A stretch of 64,000 bases of DNA from Kofleriaceae bacterium (GCA_018057825.1 JAGPCY010000002.1:248001-312000); one strand, 5' to 3'. Positions 1 through 8,140 are shown, numbered from the stretch's first letter. Made by a program: numbers and translations. Notes: generated by a model from the letters alone, not told the origin.

Positions 1-91
1 GCAGCGCCGATATCGTCGCCGGCTCCGCGGGCGCGGGCGGCGCATGCCAGGTCAGATCGATCGCGAGCGGTGGTGGCGGGGCGTCGGCCAT
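1..91 (-). CDS. Partial hypothetical protein, N-terminus only
   Basis: An open frame on the minus strand starts at ATG 91 and runs off the left edge of the window, giving about 30 residues that begin MADAPPPPLAIDLTW and are rich in Pro and Ala. Proline-rich N-termini of this kind are common in myxobacterial exported or signalling proteins, but no domain is visible here. No clear ribosome-binding site precedes the ATG, so the start and even the reality of the gene are uncertain. Confidence 0.3.
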   Translation of the reverse strand, partial: MADAPPPPLAIDLTWHAPPAPAEPATISAL

Positions 92-179
92 GTCGGCACA
101 GACGACGCCACGGGCCGCGACCGAACATCGCGGGCGAACGGCACCCTGCGCGCTCCGGCCGGCCGGCGCGAGGCTCAGC

Positions 180-545
180 TCACGGGTTCGTCGGGGCCGC
201 GGGCGGGGCGGCCGGCGGCTCGGCCGGCGGAGTGGGCGGCGCCGCGTCCTTGGCCTTGGCCTCGGCGGCGTCGCGGAGCTTGTCCATGCAGGCGTCGGCC
301 TCGTCCTCGACGGCCTTGTAGCTCTTCTTGAACGACTCCGACGGCTTCGAGTCCTTGAGCTTGTCGCGGTTGGCCTTGACCCACTCGCGGAACTCGTCCT
401 TGGCCTTCTTGGCGCACTCGACGTCGGCGCACTTGCAGATCTTGTCGCGCGCGGTCTTCATCTTCGACATCGCCTCCTCGGCGCCGCCGCCGCCGCAACC
501 GAGGGTGAACGCGCTGAGGGACAGGAAGAGAGCGAGTTTCTTCAT
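180..545 (-). CDS. Small lipoprotein, Lys/Glu/Cys-rich
   Basis: This encodes a 121-residue exported lipoprotein. It begins MKKLALFLSLSAFTLGC, a lysine-charged hydrophobic signal with a lipobox ending in Cys. The mature part is a charged helical stretch with Cys residues (CKCADVEC, then a later DACMDK) and ends in a Pro/Ala-rich tail. I chose ATG 545 because the signal peptide starts there; a longer frame up to 569 only adds residues before it. The spacing of the Cys pairs resembles small helical myxobacterial lipoproteins of unknown role. No partner gene is obvious. Confidence 0.7.
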   Translation of the reverse strand: MKKLALFLSLSAFTLGCGGGGAEEAMSKMKTARDKICKCADVECAKKAKDEFREWVKANRDKLKDSKPSESFKKSYKAVEDEADACMDKLRDAAEAKAKDAAPPTPPAEPPAAPPAAPTNP

Positions 546-726
546 CGCCGCGATGCTATCAGCGACCACCGGTCGGGCGGCGCCCTGTGAGGGTTCTGTG
601 GGGCGCCGCCGGGCTCCCGCAACGTCGGCACCCTGCCTGCTTGACCGCCGTCGGGAGACGGTCTAGGCGCAATGCTGGGTACCTAACGCCCGCAGCCTCG
701 GCCGGCCCCTCAGCCCCGCGAGCCGC

Positions 727-790
727 ACTCGGCCTCCGCCTCGGTCTCGGACTCGGCCTCGGCCTCGGCCTCGGTCTCGGTCTCGGCCTC
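727..790. repeat. Hexanucleotide array 1 (CTCGGY/GAGRCC units)
   Basis: About ten degenerate CTCGGC/CTCGGT hexamers in a row. On the minus strand the units read GAGRCC and lie downstream of the coding remnant at 791-972, so the orientation relative to the upstream gene matches the other four arrays in the window. Confidence 0.85.
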
Positions 791-972
791 GTGACGCCGG
801 GCTCGGCCAGCCGCAGGAGGAACGACGCCCACGATCGGTCGAGGCCGATCGCGGTGCGCGCCGCTTCGATCGCCGCGTCTTTGTGCGCGGTGGCCGCCGC
901 GGTGCCACGAGTCTCGGCGTAGGCCTGACCGTGAGCGCACGCCAGGTAGGCGAACAGGTTGGCGTCGCAACC
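791..972 (-). pseudogene. C-terminal remnant of an unknown alpha-helical protein
   Basis: On the minus strand, directly after the stop of the DUF4279 gene, an open stretch of about 60 codons reads like real protein (for example ANLFAYLACAHGQAYAET, then AARTAIGLDRSWASFLLRL) and runs straight into the hexanucleotide array. It has no start codon of its own and no stop before the array. It looks like a helical C-terminal fragment, possibly TPR-like, left by a rearrangement. Confidence 0.35.
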
Positions 973-1434
973 TCAGGGGTCCTCTGAGACGACGACGCTC
1001 AGCCCCACATCGAGTTCGAGGGCCGTGAACATCTCCAGCGACTGATGCGGAATCGTGACGCCTGCGTGATCGATGTTGCTCGAGTAGCCGAGGCACACGT
1101 CCACCGTCGCGCGCGACTTCAGGCTCCGCAGGTACTGAGCGTGGGGCTTCAGGGCCCTCCACAGCGCGTCGATGTGCTCGCGGAGCTCTTGCTCTGCGTC
1201 GACCGGGGCTCGGAACATCCAGAGGTCTTGCCGTGAGGGCGGGCTCCGTGGGTTAGCCTTCGCTCCACGGCGTCGAGACGCCGTGGGCTGCACACCTAGG
1301 CTTGTCTCGATCTCTTCGAAGTCGAGACCGCCGTCACTCATGATACGCAGGATCGCCTGATATCGAAACGACGGCTCCATCTCTTCTGGCTCGTCTCCAG
1401 CGAGAAGACCCCGCAGGGTTCGAAACGTCTTCAT
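973..1434 (-). CDS. DUF4279 family protein
   Basis: A 153-residue protein starting MKTFRTLRGLL. The start at 1434 is supported by a strong AGGAG ribosome-binding site 7 nt upstream. The middle has the pattern RIMSDGGLDFEEIETSLGVQPT, followed by a lone Trp before an acidic helix (ELREHIDALWRALKPH) and an end of the form FTALELDVGLSVVV. This succession fits the DUF4279 family, small cytosolic proteins of unknown function. It is not obviously in an operon. Confidence 0.7.
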   Translation of the reverse strand: MKTFRTLRGLLAGDEPEEMEPSFRYQAILRIMSDGGLDFEEIETSLGVQPTASRRRGAKANPRSPPSRQDLWMFRAPVDAEQELREHIDALWRALKPHAQYLRSLKSRATVDVCLGYSSNIDHAGVTIPHQSLEMFTALELDVGLSVVVSEDP

Positions 1435-1499
1435 TCGGATCTCCTCAGGCGTGACTCGGCGTGGCGACGCTGCCCTGCGCCGGTGGTGCCTCGCGAGCG

Positions 1500-1754
1500 C
1501 TACCCGACGGGCGTGGGTCGCGCGTAGACGACCCGAACGTCGGCGTCGACGATGCGTCCGCCGTGCGCCAGCGCGTGCTTGCGGGCGGCGGCACGTCCCT
1601 CGACGCGCGCGTGGTCGCCGTGCGGGTCGGCGGGGCATGGGCCGCTGTCCACTACGTTGGGATCGTCACGCAGGGTCAGCGACCACCGCGTCGTGGGGGG
1701 CGTCCTCGCCGCTTCAGCGACGGTCGTGAGGGTGAGGGTGTACTTGCGGACCAT
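1500..1754 (-). CDS. Small hypothetical protein
   Basis: A possible 84-residue product beginning MVRKYTLTLTTVAEAAR and ending near ARPTPVG, with two beta-strand-like segments (KYTLTLTT, DADVRVVYA) around a charged centre. An upstream in-frame start at 1793 is also possible, and neither start has a convincing ribosome-binding site. The composition looks like a real folded domain more than an antisense shadow, but no family was recognised. Confidence 0.4.
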   Translation of the reverse strand: MVRKYTLTLTTVAEAARTPPTTRWSLTLRDDPNVVDSGPCPADPHGDHARVEGRAAARKHALAHGGRIVDADVRVVYARPTPVG

Positions 1755-2136
1755 GCGCAAGTGTGGCCGTCGGCAACGGGTCAACATCAACACGACCTGG
1801 ACACAATCGGCGGCGCTACGCCTCGGGCTACGCCCGCCGCGGTCGCGGCGCGGTCGCTACGCGTCCCTCATCCGCTGACGCGCCACCCGCCCTCGCGATC
1901 CCAGGGGGCCTCGCCGGGGGGGCCACCTGTCCCACGGGCCGATCTGGTCGGTCGATTCGCTCACCCGGCGCCGATGCGGTCGGTCGATTCGCTCACCCGG
2001 CGCTGATCTCCTGCGACCCGCTGTCGAGGGGCGCCCAGGCCCGTGGTGAAGAACTACCGTGCTGCAGAGCGAGGGGCGGCCGCGCTTCCCCGAGAGGCCG
2101 GAGCGCGCTGGCCCGACCTTTGCGTACGCCCTTGGC
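1755..2136. other. Intergenic region with repeat remnants
   Basis: No convincing gene is seen. Positions 1858-1895 resemble, with several mismatches, the conserved 3' flank of the RAYT genes at 11912-11960. Positions 1946-2007 hold a 32-nt period tandem duplication, starting GGTCGGTCGATTCGCTCACC. Confidence 0.5.
1946..2007. repeat. Tandem duplication, two 30-nt copies at 32-nt spacing
   Basis: Copies at 1946-1975 and 1978-2007 differ at one position. The unit contains GTCGATTCGCTCACCCGGCG. Confidence 0.9.
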
Positions 2137-2613
2137 ATGCGCTCGTTGACCGCCCGCGCGTTGACCCTGGTTCTTCTCTCGAGCGGGTGCGCCAGCCGCA
2201 GCCAGGGCGTGGCACACATGGTGATCGGCGCGGCGCTGGTGGGCGTCGGCGCCGCCGTTGGGGCGAGCGACGACTCGTCGAGTTGCGTCGACAGCGAGGT
2301 CGAGTGCTGGGACTTGCCCGGCGCCGAAATCGTCGCGGCGCCCCTCGTCCTGGGCGGGGGCCTGTGGCTTCTTGGCGGCCTGGCGACGGTCGTCGCGGAC
2401 ACCGCAACGTCGACCCAGCCCGAACCGGCCGTCGTGGCGGCGCGCCCGACCTCACCCGCCGCGATCGAGCGCGACGCCGCCCGCGCCGTGACCGCGGCCC
2501 GCGCCGACGATTGCGCCACCGCGGTTCGTCTCGTCGCCGCGGTGCGCGCCTCCGACCCAGCCCTCGCCGCTTCGGTGGTCGCCAGCGAGCCGGCTCTCGA
2601 GGACTGCCTCTGA
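2137..2613 (+). CDS. Lipoprotein with glycine-rich membrane segment
   Basis: A 158-residue product starting MRSLTARALTLVLLSSGCAS, with a signal peptide and lipobox Cys. It then has two Gly/Ala-rich hydrophobic segments (around residues 30-45 and 65-85), separated by a short Ser/Cys/Asp-rich loop, and an Ala-rich helical tail with two Cys residues. The longer frame starting at 2059 is rejected because the signal peptide starts at 2137. Such lipoproteins with two short glycine-zipper-like segments are common in myxobacteria. The function is unknown. Confidence 0.65.
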   Translation: MRSLTARALTLVLLSSGCASRSQGVAHMVIGAALVGVGAAVGASDDSSSCVDSEVECWDLPGAEIVAAPLVLGGGLWLLGGLATVVADTATSTQPEPAVVAARPTSPAAIERDAARAVTAARADDCATAVRLVAAVRASDPALAASVVASEPALEDCL

Positions 2614-2964
2614 CGCGATCGGCGCGCCGGCGGCAGGCCGCGCGTGCTGGCATCGGGTCGCGGGCCGAGCTGGCCCAACGTGGCGTCGACCCGGGCCGCG
2701 TAGGTCGATGAACGCGCGCGCGCGGGCGCGCACGTCCTCGTCACTGCGCACGTCCCGCGAGGCCGCCGTTGGGCCCCGCCGATCTCATCAGGGGAACGAC
2801 GCCACCGCTGTCGGGGTCTACTGCCCGTCCTTGGGTCCCCCCTTGCGCGTCGCGGGCGATGGTATTATTGTCGTAATGCAACGGGCCGGCGGCCGATACC
2901 GCGGGATCCAGCATCCACCCACGCGCCGGCCGCAGCCGCGCACGCCTACTCGAGGGGACACACC
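2614..2964. other. Intergenic region upstream of the SDR gene
   Basis: No gene is seen. Positions 2818-2841 look like a decayed copy of repeat block B (CTACTGCCCGTCCTTGGG). An AT-rich TATTAT at 2863-2868, followed by an ATTA/TAAT inverted pair, is a candidate -10 region or operator for the SDR-TetR operon, but no good -35 is seen. Confidence 0.4.
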
Positions 2965-3798
2965 ATGGACACCAAGGTCGCGCTGGTCACCGGCGCATCA
3001 TCGGGCATCGGCCTCGCCGTCGCGACGCGGCTGGCGCAGGACGGGTTCACGGTCTTCGGGACCAGCCGCCGCGGGGCCAGCGCCGGGGCGTCGCCGTTCG
3101 CCATGCTCGCGCTCGACGTGACGGACGACGCGTCGATCGAAGCCGCGGTCGGCGAGGTCCTGCGCCGCGCCGGCCGCATCGACGTGCTCGTGAACAACGC
3201 CGGCTTCGGCGTCGGCCTCGCCGGCGATGAGGAGAGCTCGATCGCGCAGACCAAGGCGCTGTTCGAGACCAACTTCTTCGGGACCGTCCGGATGACGCGC
3301 GCCGTGGTCCCCCACATGCGGCGCCAGGGCGCCGGTCGCATCATCAACATGGGCTCGGGGCTCGGGCTGTTCCCGATGCCGTACATGGCGATCTATTCGG
3401 CGTCCAAGCACGCCCTCGAGGGCTACTCCGAGTCGCTCGACCACGAGCTGCGGACCCGGGGCATCCGGGTCGTCATCGTCGAGCCTGGCGTGACCCGGAC
3501 CGGGTTCGACGCGAAGGTCCTCGAGCCCGACGCGAAGCTCGACGAGTACCGCGCCGTGCGCGCGGCCCTGAACCAGCGGTATGCCGAGCTGCTCGCCGCT
3601 GGCGACCCGCCCGAGGCGGTCGCCGAGGTCGTGCTCAAGGCCGCCCGGGCGGCGCGGCCCAAGCTGCGGTACCCGGTCGGGAGCGTCGCGACGGTCCGAC
3701 TGCTGCGTCGCCTGGCCCCCGGGCTCGTCGACACGGGCATCCGCAAGCAGCTTCGCCTCGACGCCCCAGCCGCGGCGGCAACCGGAGCGGGCCGATGA
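2965..3798 (+). CDS. SDR family short-chain dehydrogenase/reductase
   Basis: A 277-residue classical short-chain dehydrogenase, a cytosolic NAD(P)H-dependent oxidoreductase. It has TGASSGIG (residues 9-16) for dinucleotide binding, NNAGFG in the middle, and the catalytic Ser with YSASK. The segment after YSASK ends in EPGVTRTGF, typical of the family. The sequence GAGGGG lies about 9 nt before ATG 2965. The gene is followed by an oxidoreductase gene and a TetR regulator on the same strand with little spacing, a usual arrangement for a stress- or xenobiotic-responsive operon. The substrate cannot be told. Confidence 0.92.
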   Translation: MDTKVALVTGASSGIGLAVATRLAQDGFTVFGTSRRGASAGASPFAMLALDVTDDASIEAAVGEVLRRAGRIDVLVNNAGFGVGLAGDEESSIAQTKALFETNFFGTVRMTRAVVPHMRRQGAGRIINMGSGLGLFPMPYMAIYSASKHALEGYSESLDHELRTRGIRVVIVEPGVTRTGFDAKVLEPDAKLDEYRAVRAALNQRYAELLAAGDPPEAVAEVVLKAARAARPKLRYPVGSVATVRLLRRLAPGLVDTGIRKQLRLDAPAAAATGAGR

Positions 3799-3830
3799 CG
3801 CGGCCGCCCGCACCGGTAACGGATGGCCCC

Positions 3831-4602
3831 ATGAAGGCGTTCATCCTGGATCGGTACGGACGCCAGGTCGCCCTCCGGCTCGGCGAGATCGCCACCCCGC
3901 AGGTGCGCGACGACGAGGTGCTCGTCGAGGTCCACGCGGCCGCGGTCAACCTGCTCGACGCCAAGGTGCGGAACGGCGAGTTCAAGCTGATCGGCCTGGC
4001 AGGCGCTGGTGGAGCGGGGGCAACTGCGGCGCGGCCAGCAGGTCTTCATCCAGGCCGGGTCCGGCGGCGTCGGCACCATCGCGATCCAGCTAGCGAAGCA
4101 CCTCGGGGCGACGGTCGCGACGACGACCAGCACGGCGAACCTGGACCTGGTCCGCCGCCTCGGCGCCGACGTCGTCATCGACTACAAGCAGGAGGACTTC
4201 GCGGCGAAGCTGCGGGGCTACGATCTCGTGCTGCACAGCCAGGACGCCAGGACCCTCGCGAGGTCATGGCGCGTGCTCCGACCGGGTGGGCGCCTGGTCT
4301 CGATCTCGGGACCGCCCGATCCGGCGTTCGCCGACGAGCTCGGGGCGCCGTGGTACCTGAAGCGCTTCATGCAACTGGCGAGCTACCGGGCCCGGCGAAC
4401 GGCGAAGCGGCTCGGGACCGAGTTCTCGTTTCTGTTCATGAAGGCCAGCGGTGCGCAGCTCCAGTCACTGGCCGAGCTCGTTGACGCCGGCGCGATCCGA
4501 CCGGTGGTAGACAAGGTCTTCCCGTTCGAGTCGACCAATGAGGCCATCCGCTACGTTGAGACCGGGCGCGCCAAGGGCAAGATCGTGATCACGACGAGGT
4601 AG
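3831..4602 (+). pseudogene. Zinc-free alcohol dehydrogenase/quinone oxidoreductase, internal deletion
   Basis: The N-terminal part, from ATG 3831 (MKAFILDRYG), encodes the start of the GroES-like domain up to GEFKLI. The rest continues in another frame from about 3991 with AWQALVERGQL, then FIQAGSGGVGTIAIQLAKHLGA (NADP-binding Rossmann fold), and ends GKIVITTR at 4602. Compared with the usual length of about 330-340 residues, some 70-80 residues of the catalytic domain are missing, and the deletion is not a multiple of three. A GTG at 4009 could still give the Rossmann half alone (197 aa). The gene sits between the SDR and TetR genes. Confidence 0.8.
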
Positions 4603-4604
4603 CC

Positions 4605-5174
4605 ATGCGATACGCACCAGAGCACAACGACGAGACGCGCGCGCGCATCCTGGAGGCCGCGGCGCGGCGGTTTCGGGAGGACGGCGTCGAAGGCGTTGGC
4701 CTCGCGGCGATCATGGCCGAGGCCGGGCTGACCGTCGGCACGTTTTACACGCACTTCAAGTCGAAGGAGGCGCTCCTACAGGAGGCCTTGCGCCAGTCGC
4801 TGCAGGCGCGGAACGAGGCGCTGCGGCAGGCGCTCGGCGCCGGCGACCTCGAGCTCGCGGTCCGCGCGTACCTGAGCCCCGAGCATCGCGACGCGCCCGG
4901 CACCGGGTGCCCCGCGGCCGCGCTCGCCGCCGAGGTGGCGCGGCACCCCGTGCCCACGCGCAAGAAGTTCGCGTCCGAGATGGAGCTCGGCCTTGACCTC
5001 CTGGTCGACTGCCTGGCCAAGCGGCGCGGCGCCGCGGTGACCCGCGCCGAGGCCGCGGCGTTCTTCGGCCTGCTCGTCGGCACGCTGCAGCTGGCGCGGG
5101 CGACCCCGGACCGCGCGGCATCGGCCGCCATCCTCGACGCGGGCATCCGCGCCGCGCTCGTCCTGGCGCGGTAG
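4605..5174 (+). CDS. TetR/AcrR family transcriptional regulator
   Basis: A 189-residue repressor. The N-terminal helix-turn-helix spans about residues 10-55, with TRARILEAAARRFREDG and the recognition part GLTVGTFYTHFKSKEALL. The C-terminal ligand domain carries GTGCPAAALAAEV, a motif common in the TetR subgroup next to oxidoreductase genes. It starts 2 nt after the preceding stop, so it is probably co-transcribed with the SDR gene and regulates that operon. Confidence 0.92.
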   Translation: MRYAPEHNDETRARILEAAARRFREDGVEGVGLAAIMAEAGLTVGTFYTHFKSKEALLQEALRQSLQARNEALRQALGAGDLELAVRAYLSPEHRDAPGTGCPAAALAAEVARHPVPTRKKFASEMELGLDLLVDCLAKRRGAAVTRAEAAAFFGLLVGTLQLARATPDRAASAAILDAGIRAALVLAR

Positions 5175-5241
5175 ACGGCCGGCCCGCCGGCCCGTACCCC
5201 GGGGCCGCCGCCTCGGCGCGCACCCGATCGGCGTCCGGGCC

Positions 5242-5267
5242 CAGGTCGCCGCGGGCCTGGACGACCT
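5242..5267. repeat. 26-bp direct repeat, left copy
   Basis: CAGGTCGCCGCGGGCCTGGA and the following six bases recur exactly at 6376-6401. The two copies bracket the Lys/Ala/Pro-tail gene together with its flanking A/B repeats. Confidence 0.85.
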
Positions 5268-5274
5268 CAGATCC

Positions 5275-5336
5275 CTTCACCGAGAGGTTGCTACCCGTCC
5301 TTGGCTACCCGTCCTTGGGGGTTGCTACCGGGGGCT
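5275..5336 (+). repeat. Block B repeats (one full, then partial copies)
   Basis: The first full block B copy of the window (CGAGAGGTTGCTACCCGTCC) is preceded by CTTCAC and followed by shortened copies (GGCTACCCGTCCTTGGGG, GTTGCTACC). It lies just before the start of the next gene. Confidence 0.9.
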
Positions 5337-5368
5337 TCGGAGTGACGGAACACGATACGCTGCCGCGC

Positions 5369-6145
5369 GTGAGCACGCGCCTCCACGCCATCCTGTATCG
5401 CCCAGCGAAGTTCGACCTCGCGGTGCTGAAGCGGCTGCTCGCTGGCGCCGCGCCGGTGGACCGCATGGAGTGCTTCCAGCATGCGGAGCTGCGCCGCGAT
5501 CTGCATGCCGCGCTCTACACGCCACCCGCCAAGCCGTCCCCGAAAGGTGGCTGGGGCTACGGCCTCGAGTACTTCGACGAGACGCTGTCGGGCCAGCTCA
5601 TCGACGCGATCGCCGGCTCGCCGCAGGAGGTCGTGCTGTTCGCGTGGGACGACTCCCTCGGCTGCGAGTGGACCTGGCGGCTCGGCCCCGGCGGCGATGA
5701 CCGGCGGTACATCATGGGCGACGGCGTCGGGGTCGCCGAACGCACCGACGCGCACGGCGAGCAGGTCACCAGCACCGCCTCGATCCGCGTCGGCGACGAC
5801 GTGGCCGACGTCGACGCCGCCCAGGCCCTGCTCGCCGCACCCTACGCCGCCGAGCCCGTCTTGCAGGCCGCGTTCGGCATCGGCATCGAGCCGCTCCTAG
5901 GGCTCCTCGCGAAGGCGCGCTGGGAGCTCATCTGGCCCGCCCGCGCCGCCGGGCTCCCCGCGAAGCCCGCCGCAAAGAAGCCCGCCGCAAAGAAGCCCGC
6001 TGCAAAGAAGCCCGCTGCGAAGAAGCCCGCCACAAAGAAGCCCGCTGCGAAGAAGCCCGCCGCGAAGAAGCCCGCCGCGAAGAAGCCCGCCGCAAAGAAG
6101 CCCGCCGCAAAGAAGCCCGCGCCACGGTCGATCGCCAAGCGCTAG
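5369..6145 (+). CDS. Unknown domain with histone-H1-like Lys/Ala/Pro tail
   Basis: A 258-residue protein with an N-terminal region of about 195 residues that I do not recognise (contains GGWGYGLEYFDETL and LFAWDDSLGCEWTWRLG), followed by ten KPAAK-type pentapeptides and a basic end. The tail is the histone H1/AlgP-like type, which binds DNA or polyanions in other bacteria. An in-frame ATG at 5288 lies inside a repeat, so I place the start at GTG 5369 (MSTRLHAILYRP). The gene is bracketed by block B repeats and by an exact 26-bp direct repeat. The tail is an obvious place for copy-number change. Confidence 0.75.
   Translation: MSTRLHAILYRPAKFDLAVLKRLLAGAAPVDRMECFQHAELRRDLHAALYTPPAKPSPKGGWGYGLEYFDETLSGQLIDAIAGSPQEVVLFAWDDSLGCEWTWRLGPGGDDRRYIMGDGVGVAERTDAHGEQVTSTASIRVGDDVADVDAAQALLAAPYAAEPVLQAAFGIGIEPLLGLLAKARWELIWPARAAGLPAKPAAKKPAAKKPAAKKPAAKKPATKKPAAKKPAAKKPAAKKPAAKKPAAKKPAPRSIAKR
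5963..6120. repeat. 15-bp tandem repeat coding KPAAK
   Basis: Ten or so in-frame copies of AAGCCCGCCGCAAAG, with silent changes and one Ala-to-Thr change. The synonymous differences between units argue against a very recent expansion. Confidence 0.95.
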
Positions 6146-6218
6146 CTCCGTAACCCTCCACCAACGGCGTCTTGAGCGAGGTCGCGCCGCAGCTTGACTT
6201 CGGCATCGTTGCCGTCGT

Positions 6219-6401
6219 CGAGAGGATGCTACCCGTCCTCGGGGCCGATCCCGCCGCCCCGCCGCCCGTACGTTCGATGGATTCTGCGACGCGATCCCGG
6301 GGGGCTTCGCCGAGAGGTTGCTAGCCGTCCATGGGCCTTCACCGAGAGGTTGCTACCCGTCCCTTCGGCGCGCACCAGGTCGCCGCGGGCCTGGACGACC
6401 T
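6219..6401 (+). repeat. A/B repeat cluster and right copy of 26-bp direct repeat
   Basis: A block B variant (GAGAGGATGCTACCCGTCC, 6220-6238), a diverged block A (6267-6305) joined to block B (6306-6330), and a further block B (6337-6361). The 26-bp direct repeat shared with 5242-5267 follows at 6376-6401. Confidence 0.9.
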
Positions 6402-6436
6402 GCGCCTGGACGATGTTTCCCGAGGGACGATAGGGC

Positions 6437-6748
6437 TCAGCGGGTGCGGCGCACCCAATACCCTGGGCGCCGGTGGGTGTGCGCGACGGCCTCGATACGA
6501 ATCAGGTCGCCGACCACGCGATACGCGAGCGCGTAGGGGAACCCGCGCACCAGGCACCGCCGTATCGCACGTGCGGGCTGGACGCCTGGAAATAGCGGCG
6601 ATGCAGTTGGCATCGCGTCGATCAAGCGAAGCGCTCGCTCGACCGCGTCGTAGAAGCGAACGCCACGCCCAGGGAAATCTGCCTCGTAGTGATCAGCCGC
6701 AGCGTCGAGCTCGACACGCGCTTCGCGGCTGAACTCGATCGCTGTCAC
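6437..6748 (-). CDS. ParE/RelE-superfamily toxin
   Basis: A toxin of 103 residues, near the family's usual 90-105. It begins VTAIEFSREARVELDAAADH and continues with FPGRGVRFYDAVERALRLI, a basic centre (RRCLVRGFPYALAYRVVGD) and IRIEAVAHTHRRPGYWVRR. This order is typical of the ParE-type fold (plasmid stabilisation proteins). ParE members poison gyrase and RelE members cut mRNA; which applies cannot be told here. The start is GTG 6748, chosen because it overlaps the antitoxin stop by 4 nt (GTGA). Confidence 0.88.
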   Translation of the reverse strand: MTAIEFSREARVELDAAADHYEADFPGRGVRFYDAVERALRLIDAMPTASPLFPGVQPARAIRRCLVRGFPYALAYRVVGDLIRIEAVAHTHRRPGYWVRRTR

Positions 6749-6975
6749 GGTCGCGCGCGCAACCGCCGCCGCCCCTCGTCGAGGACCGTCGTCGCAGGGA
6801 CGCCGGGCGTCGGATGCGCGACGCGCCGCTCCAGTTCGGCAGCCCATGCGACGCGGGGGTCGGAACCTTCGGCGTCGGCCTCCTCCAAGCTGCGCAGGAG
6901 CTCCTCGGCCGCCGCGGAGCGGTCGGCCGCGGGCAGGCGCAGTAGTTCGTCGAGCTGGCTGGGACGCGCCACCAT
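6745..6975 (-). CDS. Addiction-module antitoxin component
   Basis: A 76-residue protein starting MVARPSQLDELLRLPAADRS, with the pattern ELLRSLEE and then AWAAELERRVA, as in the putative addiction-module component family that pairs with ParE-type toxins. It precedes the toxin and overlaps it by 4 nt, the usual antitoxin-first order. A palindromic element at 7075-7112, about 100 nt upstream, is shared with the AbiE promoter region and may be an operator. Confidence 0.85.
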   Translation of the reverse strand: MVARPSQLDELLRLPAADRSAAAEELLRSLEEADAEGSDPRVAWAAELERRVAHPTPGVPATTVLDEGRRRLRARP

Positions 6976-7074
6976 GGCACCAGGGTACGTCGACCCCGCC
7001 GAAGCGACAACTGGGATCTGGGCGACGCTTGGCGAACCGGGCGCCCGATCGACGTCCACTGCGTTCTCGCCGCC

Positions 7075-7112
7075 CACGATTGGGAACCCTGGGTTCCGTT
7101 TCGTGCGCCCAG
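7075..7112. promoter_or_regulatory. Palindromic element shared with the AbiE region
   Basis: It contains the perfect palindrome GGAACCCTGGGTTCC followed by GTTTCGTGC. A near-identical 38-nt copy is at 10573-10610, and a diverged form lies across the abiEi start. It is about 100 nt upstream of the antitoxin gene. Confidence 0.6.
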
Positions 7113-7338
7113 CCTGGGCGACGTCTGCCTGAGCTCGGCCTCGGGCCGTGGGTGCTTCGCCACAGGGTCGTCGGTGACCCAGGGGGCGATCAGCAGCATC
7201 AGCTTCACCACGCCGATCGGCAACGGGCGCGTGCTGCGCGTCATCGCCACGTCGACGATCAGCGGTCAGGTGGTCGAGTTCGCGCGGCTGCTGATGGTGC
7301 CGACCACGCGCGAGCAATGTCAGATGCTGCCGAAGTAG
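7111..7338 (+). pseudogene. C-terminal remnant of an unknown exported protein
   Basis: An open stretch of 75 codons without a start reads like protein: SLGDVCLSSASGRGCFATG, then a strand-rich part (GNGRVLRVIATSTISGQVVE) and an end QCQMLPK before TAG 7338. Its 5' side merges with the palindromic element at 7075-7112, as if the beginning of the gene was removed by a rearrangement there. The three cysteines and beta-rich pattern suggest a secreted protein. No family was recognised. Confidence 0.4.
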
Positions 7339-7379
7339 CGGCGCGCGGCGGCGCACCAGGCGTCGGGCGTGGGCGACCC

Positions 7380-7403
7380 TTCACCGAGAGGTTCCTGCCG
7401 TCC
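7380..7403 (+). repeat. Solo block B repeat, variant
   Basis: TTCACCGAGAGGTTCCTGCC and the next bases match block B with two changes. It stands alone between the toxin-antitoxin region and the next operon. Confidence 0.8.
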
Positions 7404-7468
7404 ATCGGGCACCTGCGAATCCACTCCGTCTCTCCCCGCCTGAACGCGCGGCAGCCGCCTTCGGAGCC

Positions 7469-8140
7469 TCAGGGGAGGTGTCCTGTCGAGTCCGCGTCGG
7501 TAGATTCCATCAGCGGAGGCCGGCCCGCACGAACGTTGTCGGCGATCTGACGCTCGACTTGGTCAACCCGCTGCCGAACCTCGACGGGTACGGCCACCGG
7601 CACGTCCAGGACGAGCGAGAGGGTCAAGGCGGGTAGCCCTCCACCGAGCTCCTCCGCGGAGGCGCGCAGACCCTTGCGAAGTGCTTCACGAGCACAGGCT
7701 CCGCCTGGCTCTGGAACAGGCGTGAGGAGCTCAGGCGACCGCAGGGAAAGCCCGTCATCGTCTCCCACGGCAGACCAGCGAACCCGAAGGTGCGCTCCTC
7801 CGATGGCTTCGGCCAGCGAGCATCGCTCAAGGTCGTCCAAGGTGAAGACTCGCAGGTCCGCGATCAGGTTCACGGCGGTCTTCCAACGCTCCGCCTCATC
7901 CAGCGTCATCTCTCCTTCGAGGTACTCCGCCAGGCGATCTCTCCCCGCTGTGGGGGTCGCTATCGCGCCGCCCGCAGGGCGCGGCGCCGGCGCATGCCGC
8001 CGAGTGCCGACCGCCGCGACGTGCTTGGTGGCAACCGTCGAGCGTTCCTCAGGCGAGCTCCGCGTTATGAGCAGCCCGATGGCGCCATAGCCCAACGCCA
8101 TCCCTGCGATGAACGCAACGAGCCCGCGCGCAAGGGTCAT
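7469..8140 (-). CDS. Membrane-anchored hypothetical protein
   Basis: A 223-residue protein with an N-terminal hydrophobic helix (GLVAFIAGMALGYGAIGLLI) and a soluble domain containing EMTLDEAERWKTAVNLIADLR and two Cys residues (DDLERCSLAEA and GGACAREALRKG). The layout suggests a single membrane anchor with a periplasmic domain. It overlaps the upstream gene by 4 nt (ATGA), so the two are translated together. No family was recognised. Confidence 0.65.
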   Translation of the reverse strand: MTLARGLVAFIAGMALGYGAIGLLITRSSPEERSTVATKHVAAVGTRRHAPAPRPAGGAIATPTAGRDRLAEYLEGEMTLDEAERWKTAVNLIADLRVFTLDDLERCSLAEAIGGAHLRVRWSAVGDDDGLSLRSPELLTPVPEPGGACAREALRKGLRASAEELGGGLPALTLSLVLDVPVAVPVEVRQRVDQVERQIADNVRAGRPPLMESTDADSTGHLP

